DNA from: Mactromeris polynyma
Lineage: Eukaryota > Mollusca > Bivalvia > Venerida > Mactridae
Length of the DNA: 64,000 nucleotides
Direction of reading: 5' to 3'
Assembly (NCBI GenBank): GCA_032209605.1
Contig: JASFXZ010000035.1
Coordinates: 935,001 to 999,000 of the forward strand
In this document: piece by piece, positions 53,758 through 64,000 of the stretch
How the letters are laid out: each line of letters begins with the position of its first letter
Numbering within the stretch: the first letter of the stretch is position 1
Position numbers and translations under genes: made by a program
The notes under the pieces: generated by a model
Seen by the model: the letters and a program-made list of their open reading frames with translations, nothing else
Database searches by the model: none
Told to the model about the DNA's origin: nothing

Positions 53758-54344
53758 ATCGCGCGTATGCAAACATTATACATGTACATAAATACTGGCT
53801 CAATTACGGTATTTACGGTAAAAACTGGAATGGATATCCCCTAACTAAAACCAATGATAGCGTGCTATCTTTTTCATTTGTACTATTCTCAGTTTGTTAG
53901 CATAATATGTTCAACATTGTGGACGAAATTCACAACACATGTTTCTCTATAATAGTTGAGAACAAATATATCACGAACGCATTTCATAAACATATCTATA
54001 TAGCACCATATGTCCGCGGTCTGCTAACACATGCATCACCCTCTGTTTCAGGAGCTATTTAATTTAGCGACGCTTTGTATTTCTGAAGTTGCTGAGCATT
54101 TCGTTGTGTGAACGGGATCACAGGGGCATCACATTTATTACCGATAAGGGATTGAACTCCAAGGCTCGGGTCATCTTCATGTTTTTCTTTTCATTTAGAA
54201 AAAATATCTAATTTGTAAATAACAAGTGCGTGAGTGTAAACTTGTTTCCGGTGTGAGGTTATATTATAAGTCCATTATAATTCCAGATCAGCTCATTCCT
54301 TTTTATAATTAGAGGTAACGCCATATTTCAAAAATTTGGCAGTT

Positions 54345-54520
54345 TTACGTGGCGATCTGTTGACCGAGCAAGTTTTCCTGGAATCAATTATCAATCAGTA
54401 CCGACTTGCCACATCTCAAACAGCTGACAACTTCCCACGTGAATGAGAGGTTGGGGATATAGGACATGACCTGCTCGGCCAGGGATTCATACCCACACGT
54501 TCTTAGGTATAACTTCTGAT
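54345..54520 (-). mobile_element. tRNA-derived SINE, same family as 21520-21725
   Basis: On the minus strand, B-box-like GTGGGTATGAATCCCTGG, then GAGCAGGTCATGTCC, CTCTCATTCACGTGGGAAG, TTGTCAGCTGTTTGAGATG and ATTCCAGGAAAACTTGCTCG follow the order of the plus-strand copy at 21.6 kb. Confidence 0.7.
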
Positions 54521-54799
54521 AATTCATTAATGTTCTGGAACTAGACCTTAGTCTGAAATTACATGTAATTAAAAAATTTAATCGTGATCTAAGCAGGTAT
54601 TTCGGAACTTTTGCCTTCAGTCGTTGATATGTGGCTTTCCGGTAATTTGTTTCCTTTTCGCTTCTTTTTATTCTTTTGCACGTGTCGTTGATCCCACGTT
54701 TTGACTTTTGCGTTCCGCAACAAATGACATCATTACAAGCTGCACTGTTAACTTCTGCGCGATTCTGTATATTGTCAATAGCTTGTGAATTTGTTTGTA

Positions 54800-54895
54800 T
54801 ATTTAGTATAAGAGAGATATAACCCTTTGGTGATGACACTTTTGGTGTTTCCAAGTAATCGTTACAACTTGAGTGATCAGTTTAAACATAAATAT
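54800..54895. repeat. Fragment related to the hAT-like element at 41.3 kb
   Basis: GAGAGATATAAC, AAGTAATCG and CTTGAGTGATCAGTTTAAAC occur in the same order as at 41574-41650. Confidence 0.65.
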
Positions 54896-54989
54896 GTTAA
54901 TGCATATTAATTGATGTTTTAAACTGTATTCAATATCTTGTTCAAGATGGTTTAGATGAACAAAGGAACCGAATATGAGCATAGTATTC

Positions 54990-57900
54990 CTTCAATACCA
55001 AGATATAACCCCTAATGTACAACATCCCTATCTAGGTACCCAGATATAACCCCTAATGTAAAACATCCCTATCTAGATACCCAGATATAACCCCTAATGT
55101 ACAACATCCCTATCTATGTACCCAGATATAACCCCTAATGTAAAACATCCCTATCTAGATACCCAGATATAACCCCTAATGTACAACATCCCTATCTAGA
55201 TACCCAGATATAACCCCTAATGTAAAACATCCCTATCTATGTACCCAGATATAACCCCTAATGTAAAACATCCCTATCTAGATACCCAGATATAACCCCT
55301 AATGTAAAACATCCCTATCTAGATACCCAGATATAACCCCTAATGTAAAACATCCCTATCTAGATACCCAGATATAACCCCTAATGTACAACATCCCTAT
55401 CTATGTACCCAGATATAACCCCTAATGTACAACATCCCTATCTAGATACTCAGATAAAACCCCTAATGTACAACATCCCTATCTAGATACCCAGATATAA
55501 CCCCTAATGTAAAACATCCCTATCTAGATACCCATATATAACCCCTAATGCACAACATCCCTATCTAGATACCCAGATAAAACCCCTAATGTACAACATC
55601 CTTATCTAGATACCCAGATATAACCCCTAATGTAAAACATCCTTATCTAGATACCCAGATATAACCCCTAATGCACAACATCCCTATCTAGATACCCAGA
55701 TATAACCCCTAATGTACAACATCCCTATCTAGGTACCCAGATATAACCCCTAATGCACAACATCCCTATCTAGATACCCAGATATAACCCCTAATGTAAA
55801 CATCCCTATCTAGGTACCCAGATATAACCCCTAATGTAAAACATCCTTATCTAGGTACCCATATATAACCCCTAATGTAAAACATCCCTATCTAGGTACC
55901 CAGATATAACCCCTAATGTAAAACATCCTTATCTAGATACCCAGATATAACCCCTAATGCACAACATCCCTATCTAGATACCCAGATATAACCCCTAATG
56001 CACAACATCCCTATCTAGATACCCAGATATAACCCCTAATGCACAACATCCCTATCTAGATACCCAGATATAACCCCTAATGCACAACATCCCTATCTAG
56101 ATACCCAGATATAACCCCTAATGTAAAACATCCCTATCTAGATACCCAGATATAACCCCTAATGCACAACATCCCTATCTAGATACCCAGATATAACCCC
56201 TAATGTACAACATCCCTATCTAGGTACCCAGATATAACCCCTAATGCACAACATCCCTATCTAGATACCCAGATATAACCCCTAATGTAAAACATCCCTA
56301 TCTAGGTACCCAGATATAACCCCTAATGCACAACATCCCTATCTAGATACCCAGATAAAACCCCTAAAGCACAACATCCCTATCTAGATACCCAGATAAA
56401 ACCCCTAATGTAAAACATCCTTATCTAGGTACCAATATATAACCCCTAATGTAAAACATCCCTATCTAGGTACCCAGATATAACCCCTAATGCACAACAT
56501 CCCTATCTAGATACCAAGATATAACCCCTAATGTAAAACATCCTTATCTAGATACCCAGATATAACCCCTAATGCACAACATCCCTATCTAGATACCCAG
56601 ATATAACCCCTAATGTACAACATCCCTATCTAGATACCAAGATATAACCCCTAATGTAAAACATCCCTATCTAGATACCCAGATATAACCCCTAATGCAC
56701 AACATCCCTATCTAGATACCCAGATATAACCCCTAATGTAAAACATCCCTATCTAGATACCCAGATATAACCCCTAATGTACAACATCCCTATCTAGATA
56801 CCCAGATATAACCCCTAATGTAAAACATCCTTATCTAGATACCAAGATATAACCCCTAATGTAAAACATCCTTATCTAGATACCAAGATATAACCCCTAA
56901 TGTAAAACATCCTTATCTAGATACCCAGATATAACCCCTAATGTAAAACATCCTTATCTAGATACCCAGATATAACCCCTAATGTACAACATCCCTATCT
57001 AGGTACCCAGATATAACCCCTAATGTAAAACATCCTTATCTAGATACCCAGATATAACCCCTAATGTAAAACATCCTTATCTAGATACCCATATATAACC
57101 CCTAATGTAAAACATCCCTATCTAGATACCCAGATATAACCCCTAATGTAAAACATCCCTATCTAGATACCCAGATATAACCCCTAATGTAAAACATCCC
57201 TATCTAGATACCAAGATATAACCCCTAATGTAAAACATCCCTATCTAGATACTCAGATATAACCCCTAATGTAAAACATCCTTATCTAGGTACCCAGATA
57301 TAACCCCTAATGTAAAACATCCCTATCTAGATACCCAGATATAACCCCTAATGTAAAACATCCCTATCTAGATACCCAGATATAACCCCTAATGTAAAAC
57401 ATCCCTATCTAGATACCAAGATATAACCCCTAATGTAAAACATCCCTATCTAGATACCCAGATATAACCCCTTATGTAAAACATCCCTATCTAGATACCC
57501 AGATATAACCCCTAATGTAAAACATCCCTATCTAGATACCCAGATATAACCCCTAATGTAAAACATCCCTATCTAGGTACTCAGATATAACCCCTAATGT
57601 AAAACATCCCTATCTAGGTACTCAGATATAACCCCTAATGTAAAACATCCCTATCTAGATACCCAGATATAACCCCTAATGTAAAACATCCCTATCTAGA
57701 TACCCAGATATAACCCCTAATGTAAAACATCCCTATCTAGGTACTCAGATATAACCCCTAATGTAAAACATCCCTATCTAGATACCCAGATATAACCCCT
57801 AATGTAAAACATCCCTATCTAGATACCCAGATATAACCCCTAATGTAAAACATCCCTATCTAGATACCCAGATATAACCCCTAATGTAAAACATCCCTAT

Positions 57901-60900
57901 CTAGATACCAAGATATAACCCCTAATGTAAAACATCCCTATCTAGATACCAAGATATAACCCCTAATGTAAAACATCCCTATCTAGATACCAAGATATAA
58001 CCCCTAATGTAAAACATCCTTATCTAGATACCCAGATATAACCCCTAATACACAACATCCCTATCTATGTACCCAGATATAACCCCTAATGCACAACATC
58101 CCTATCTAGATACTCAGATATAACCCCTAATGTAAAACATCCTTATCTAGATACCCAGATATAACCCCTAATGTAAAACATCCCTATCTATGTACCCAGA
58201 TATAACCCCTAATGTACAACATCTCTATCTAGGTACCCAGATATAACCCCTAATGTACAACATCCCTATCTATGTACCCAGATATAACCCCTAATGTACA
58301 ACATCCCTATCTATGTACCCAGATATAACCCCTAATGTACAACATCTCTATCTAGGTACCCAGATATAACCCCTAATGTAAAACATCTCTATCTAGATAC
58401 CCAGATATAACCCCTAATGTAAAACATCCCTATCTAGATACCCAGATATAACCCCTAATGTACAACATCCCTATCTAGATACCCAGATATAACCCCTAAT
58501 GTAAAACATCCCTATCTAGATACCAAGATATAACCCCTAATGTAAAACATCCTTATCTAGATACCAAGATATAACCCCTAATGTAAAACATCCTTATCTA
58601 GATACCCAGATATAACCCCTAATGTAAAACATCCTTATCTAGATACCCAGATATAACCCCTAATGTAAAACATCCTTATCTAGATACCCAGATATAACCC
58701 CTAATGTACAACATCCCTATCTAGATACCCAGATATAACCCCTAATGTAAAACATCCCTATCTAGGTACCCAGATATAACCCCTAATGTACAACATCCCT
58801 ATCTAGATACCCAGATATAACCCCTAATGTAAAACATCCCTATCTAGATACCCAGATATAACCCCTAATGTAAAACATCCTTATCTAGATACCCAGATAT
58901 AACCCCTGATGTAAAACATCCATATCTAGATACCCAGATATAACCCCTAATGTAAAACATCCTTATCTAGATACCCATATATAACCCCTAATGTAAAACA
59001 TCCCTATCTAGATACCCAGATATAACCCCTAATGTACAACATCCTTATCTAGATACCCAGATATAACCCCTAATGTAAAACATCCTTATCTAGATACCCA
59101 TATATAACCCCTAATGTAAAACATCCTTATCTAGATACCCATATATAACCCCTAATGTACAACATCCCTATCTATGTACCCAGATATAACCCCTAATGTA
59201 CAACATCCCTATCTATGTACCCAGATATAACCCCTAATGTACAACATCTCTATCTAGGTACCCAGATATAACCCCTAATGTAAAACATCCCTATCTAGAT
59301 ACTCAGATATAACCCCTAATGTAAAACATCCCTATCTAGATACCCAGATATAACCCCTAATGTACAACATCCCTATCTAGATACCCAGATATAACCCCTA
59401 ATGTAAAACATCCTTATCTAGATACCCATATATAACCCCTAATGTACAACATCCCTATCTAGATACCAAGATATAACCCCTAATGTAAAACATCCCTATC
59501 TAGATACTCAGATATAACCCCTAATGTAAAACATCCCTATCTAGATACCCAGATATAACCCCTAATGTACAACATCCCTATCTAGATACCCATATATAAC
59601 CCCTAATGTACAACATCCCTATCTAGATACTCAGATATAACCCCTAATGTACAACATCCCTATCTAGGTACCCAGATATAACCCCTAATGTAAAACATCC
59701 CTATCTAGATACCCAGATATAACCCCTAATGTAAAACATCCCTATCTAGATACCCAGATATAACCCCTAATGTAAAACATCCCTATCTAGATACCCAGAT
59801 ATAACCCCTAATGTAAAACATCCCTATCTAGATACCCAGATATAACCCCTAATGTAAAACATCCCTATCTAGATACCCAGATATAACCCCTAATGTAAAA
59901 CATCCTTATCTAGATACCCAGATATAACCCCTAATGTAAAACATCCCTATCTAGGTACTCAGATATAACCCCTAATGTAAAACATCCCTATCTAGATACC
60001 CAGATATAACCCCTAATGTAAAACATCCCTATCTAGATACCCAGATATAACCCCTAATGTAAAACATCCCTATCTAGATACCCAGATATAACCCCTAATG
60101 TAAAACATCCCTATCTAGATACCCAGATATAACCCCTAATGTAAAACATCCCTATCTAGATACCCAGATATAACCCCTAATGTAAAACATCCTTATCTAG
60201 ATACCCATATATAACCCCTAATGTAAAACATCCCTATCTAGATACCAAGATATAACCCCTAATGTAAAACATCCCTATCTAGATACCAAGATATAACCCC
60301 TAATGTAAAACATCCTTATCTAGATACCCAGATATAACCCCTAATACACAACATCCCTATCTATGTACCCAGATATAACCCCTAATGCACAACATCCCTA
60401 TCTAGATACTCAGATATAACCCCTAATGTAAAACATCCTTATCTAGGTACCAATATATAACCCCTAATGTAAAACATCCCTATCTATGTACCCAGATATA
60501 ACCCCTAATGTACAACATCTCTATCTAGGTACCCAGATATAACCCCTAATGTACAACATCCCTATCTATGTACCCAGATATAACCCCTAATGTACAACAT
60601 CCCTATCTATGTACCCAGATATAACCCCTAATGTACAACATCTCTATCTAGGTACCCAGATATAACCCCTAATGTAAAACATCTCTATCTAGATACCCAG
60701 ATATAACCCCTAATGTAAAACATCCCTATCTAGATACCCAGATATAACCCCTAATGTACAACATCCCTATCTAGGTACCCAGATATAACCCCTAATGTAA
60801 AACATCCTTATCTAGATACCCAGATATAACCCCTAATGTACAACATCCCTATCTATGTACCCAGATATAACCCCTAATGTACAACATCTCTATCTAGGTA

Positions 60901-61312
60901 CCCAGATATAACCCCTAATGTACAACATCCCTATCTAGGTACCAAGATATAACCCCTAATGTAAAACATCCCTATCTAGATACCCAGATATAACCCCTAA
61001 TGTACAACATCCCTATCTATGTACCCAGATATAACCCCTAATGTAAAACATCCTTATCTAGGTACCCAGATATAACCCCTAATGTACAACATCACTATCT
61101 AGGTACCCAGATATAACCCCTAATGTAAAACATCCCTATCTAGGTACCCAGATATAACCCCTAATGTACAACATCTCTATCTAGGTACCCAGATATAACC
61201 CCTAATGTAAAACATCCCTATCTAGATACCCAGATATAACCCCTAATGTACAACATCCCTATCTATGTACCCAGATATAACCCCTAATGTACAACATCCC
61301 TTTCTATGGACT
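54990..61312. repeat. Satellite array, 41-bp unit, about 154 copies
   Basis: Unit GATACCCAGATATAACCCCT, AATGTAAAACATCCCTATCT, A, with recurrent variants (GTAC, TATGTAC, CACAAC, TTATCT, ACCAAG, ACTCAG, CATATA). A rare variant CCCCTAATACACAAC lies at 58042 and 60338, exactly 2,296 bp (56 units) apart, with the same order of variants following both, so part of the array is a higher-order repeat. Plus-strand composition is C-rich and G-poor. Confidence 0.97.
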
Positions 61313-61810
61313 TCACCATATAAATATTGTTTTAAAATTATTCACATCATTGTATTTTGTCGTCAGAAAATTTCTCGTTTTTTGTTAGTTATTTTTGTCA
61401 AATAGATTATATAATACATATATGTGTCTCTCCTTTCTTTGTTTGTCTGGTATATATCTGTATGGTGAAGTCCTGATTTTGGATGTGAAAATGTCTCTGC
61501 TCTGCCCTGTTTCAATTGTACCATGCTTGATGTCGTGACGTAGACGACACCTTTCTCCACGTGTTGGCTGTTCCATGATGTATTCTTACAGCAATCAGAC
61601 AGCTTGTCCTTGTCTCCATTATGTCTGTACTAAATGTCGCAATGTGACATAATTACTTTAGTGGTGATGATTGCTCGTTTTTAATATTCTCACAAGTCGG
61701 CCTTACGCACAAAAATGATTTAGAATTTAAAAAATCACCGTTACCGCAGCGCTTGTCATATTGAACTCTGCGCCAATGAAAAAAACGGTTACAAATGTAA
61801 CAGTGATTTA
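61313..61810. other. No recognisable gene
   Basis: AT-rich DNA between the satellite and the putative promoter; minus-strand frames near 61360-61850 show no family signature. Confidence 0.5.
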
Positions 61811-61814
61811 GTAG

Positions 61815-61864
61815 CCAATCAAAAACTTGTTGGCATTCAAAGGCTGGTGCCAATGTTCTATAAA
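61815..61864 (+). promoter_or_regulatory. Putative core promoter: CCAAT box and TATA box
   Basis: CCAAT at 61815-61819 and TATAAA at 61859-61864 lie about 280 bp before the ATG of the signal-peptide exon. Spacing between the boxes (about 40 bp) is plausible. This is inference; such motifs are common in AT-rich DNA. Confidence 0.35.
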
Positions 61865-62140
61865 TTGGACTCCGTTGACAATATCCAATAGTATTGGAAA
61901 TTATTGAGAAATTGTTCTGCCGGAAATACGGTTTTATACACTCTGCGCTGAGATCGTTAAATATTTCTCCGGCGTATATTTTGATTGTCTCACAAACGTA
62001 ATATCAACGACTTGTCTCAACAGAAAGAATTCAATATTTAAAAAAAATATATTCGTATTAAAACTTTAATAACGGAAAAAACTAGCAATTTTAGTTTTTA
62101 ATATTTCATTACAATATTTGTTACCTAGAAACGACAGAAA

Positions 62141-62221
62141 ATGCAGTATTTCACGGCAGTTTGTATTTGTGCACTACAAGCAATGGTGGTGACGTCACTT
62201 CCGGCAACCCTACCCATCCAT
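62141..62221 (+). CDS. Putative first coding exon of a secreted or membrane protein
   Basis: ATG at 62141 opens 27 codons: MQYFTAVCICALQAMVVTSL and then PATLPIH, ending at the consensus donor GTAAGT. A hydrophobic core with small residues near its end is a typical signal peptide, perhaps cut after VTS or SLPA. ACAGAAAATG gives an A at -3, a favourable start context. No further exon is identifiable before 64000, so the protein identity is unknown and the gene should continue to the right. Confidence 0.5.
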
Positions 62222-62433
62222 GTAAGTACATGCAATAATGTTTAATTATTACATAATTGTTTTTTACGCAAGAAGTCGAACCACGTGTCTTGATTGTGTC
62301 ACACAATCTGTTTTAGTGTTGCTTCACGATGTCTCTGTCCGTAATTTAGCAATCATTTTTTCTAAATTTGGTGTATTTCATTTAGTTTAACTATTTATTT
62401 TAAATTGAATGTGTAAAATGTTCTTACGACTCA

Positions 62434-62610
62434 CGATGACTGCTTCCTTGGTTGCTAACCAATGTTGGGGGCAAATTCGTGGATTTTGAAGTTCGTGTGA
62501 TCAAATCCCGCTCAAGGTGGGATCAAACTCACGACCTCAAGAAGTCAGCCGACTCCTTAGCTGACTTAGTTGAAGCCCACAGACAAACAGTGAATGCACC
62601 AAGACGAGAT
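62434..62610 (-). mobile_element. tRNA-derived SINE related to the 40-bp array
   Basis: On the minus strand: TAAGTCAGCTAAGGAGTCGG (A-box-like), GTGAGTTTGATCCC (B-box-like), then GGATTTGATCACACGAACTT and TTGGTTAGCAACCAAGGAAG. The plus-strand end CGATGACTGCTTCCT is the same as the array unit at 44.2-47.1 kb, here in a single copy. Confidence 0.7.
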
Positions 62611-64000
62611 CCTAAACTAGAACGTAATGCTTTTGTATGATACCCAACGTGTCACGTGTGATGGACACTTTGCTTGTAAAATCACGCGAAATCTCGTCGT
62701 GGAAGTCATCATGCTTTTTTTGTCTGAAAATAATGCAATTATGCAGCGATTAACACTATGTAAAAATAATATTATTGTCATTTCCTTTGAATTATTGTCA
62801 CTGACTAATAATTTTCCGTTTTTCCAAATGTCTGACTACCAGTGTATTATGTGTGGATGGCAGACGCGAAATTATTACAGATCTCGGATCTCGGTAGTGT
62901 TATAAAAGATGTATCTGGCTCATCTGAACATAAAATGTTTGAATTGGCTTTATCCAGTAGTGTTGTTACATTGGCTAAAACATCTCTAATTAGAACCGTT
63001 GCAATGTAAAACCGATTGAAAATATCATGTTTTACCATATTACTAACAGCCTTTTTTTATAAAATAGCCTGATTGTTAAAAAACTGGAAGATATTTTAAA
63101 TTTTATGATGTAAAAACATTATTCAACAAATATGTTCTTGATTTGTTAATGCATTTTTAGTGATGTTTTAACTTTGGAAAATATATTTTTTCAAGTTTGC
63201 TAAGGTTAACTTGTGAACCAAAAATTAGTAAAATATTACTTTAAGGCGGTAATATAATGAAAAATATTTGTTATCGTATTTTGTACGGAATGTCATTCTT
63301 GCCGACAAACATTGTTTTTATTTCGCCGATTTGACAAAATTTGCAATAAATAAGACATTTAAGTAAATAAGACATTTAAGTAATTTCTTCGAAGATAGTT
63401 CGCTGTCACTGATTATCTCAGTAAGAATATGTAAAAACCTGAAAATGGACTTTTTGGTCACCAATACATATTCAGGTTTTGTCGTGGCCCACCTCATATA
63501 GTTACCATTGCCTTACAATCAAATGTTGCTTGCTGTAAGGACAAACAATGTCAAAGCTTCAAGATCGGATGTCATAATACAATTATAGTGTGTTGACAAT
63601 GTTCCATTACAATGTCATACTTATTTTTATCTCCATTTCGGAGAGTACCAGTATAGAACAATTCGATAACTGTCACAATGAATGAATATCGAACAGTATA
63701 TAACTTTATGTACACGACGATATGTCTGAAAGTTGACTGTGTCTTACATATATTTATATAAAAGTCCGTTTGTCAGGACAAATCAAACCGAAGACGATCA
63801 TTTTCTATTAAATCCATCGCATAGTGTAATAAAAATAATGTTACTTCATAATTGTCTTAACTGGCACCAGCATTGACAAGGACTCATCTTAATTAAAGGC
63901 ACGTGTAATGATTAAAACCCACGGCGCCTGGAACAACAGTCTGCAGCGCTATTCTCCGGACCCTCCATTTAAAATAGGAAGAAAATTAACATCATACATG
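62611..64000. other. No recognisable feature; possible first intron
   Basis: AT-rich. If the exon at 62141-62221 is real, this is its intron. No convincing acceptor plus open frame was found. Confidence 0.45.

Noticed and set aside
54384..54854. Minus-strand 156-codon frame as a real gene
   Set aside because: Its C-terminal third is SINE sequence shared with 21.6 and 49.9 kb, and the rest matches no family; it overlaps a hAT-like fragment too.
54990..61312. Telomere-like sequence, since each unit contains CCCTAA
   Set aside because: One hexamer per 41-bp unit is not a telomeric array; likely coincidence.

Overview
The window reads as nuclear DNA of a mollusc, most likely a bivalve. The signs are AT-rich sequence, intron-split genes with GT/AG junctions, a LINE, tRNA-headed SINEs, Tc1/mariner, pogo and other TIR elements, many minisatellites, and a gene pairing DZIP3-like HEPN domains with a NACHT ATPase, a combination I know from mollusc genomes. 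The assignment is inference; there is no species marker.

Region 1 (1-30.2 kb) is dominated by one plus-strand gene whose 5' part lies before the window. Six exons (383-541, 14332-14401, 15468-15835, 21425-21493, 24079-24322, 27478-30188) join in one continuous frame to give 1,206 residues ending at a TAA. The order is the end of one HEPN domain, a second complete HEPN domain, a helical linker, a NACHT NTPase with Walker A and B, a winged-helix part, and a leucine-rich C-terminus. Both HEPN domains keep the R-x4-H arrangement of HEPN ribonucleases; in the second the motif is split by an intron. It looks like an intracellular NLR-type immune receptor or effector.

Its introns are full of transposons: a 7.15-kb L1/Tx1-type LINE on the minus strand with a 15-bp target-site duplication and one frameshift (4627-11776), an unclassified TIR element (16937-17405), a deleted mariner (18131-19045), a dead Tc1 (24411-26015), SINE copies, a 34-bp array, 145- to 160-bp tandem repeats, and a 32-bp-arm hairpin 28 nt before an exon.

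Region 2 (30.2-61.3 kb) has no gene I can support. It begins with a nearly perfect tandem duplication of about 0.7 kb, then carries many minisatellites with units of 21 to 57 bp, a 1.9-kb foldback element, several MITEs and SINEs, a 74-copy 40-bp array that appears to derive from a SINE tail, and a 6.3-kb 41-bp satellite with a 56-unit higher-order period.

Region 3 (61.3-64 kb) holds CCAAT and TATA motifs and a short plus-strand exon encoding a signal-peptide-like N-terminus with a good splice donor. It may be the first coding exon of a secreted or membrane protein that continues beyond the window.
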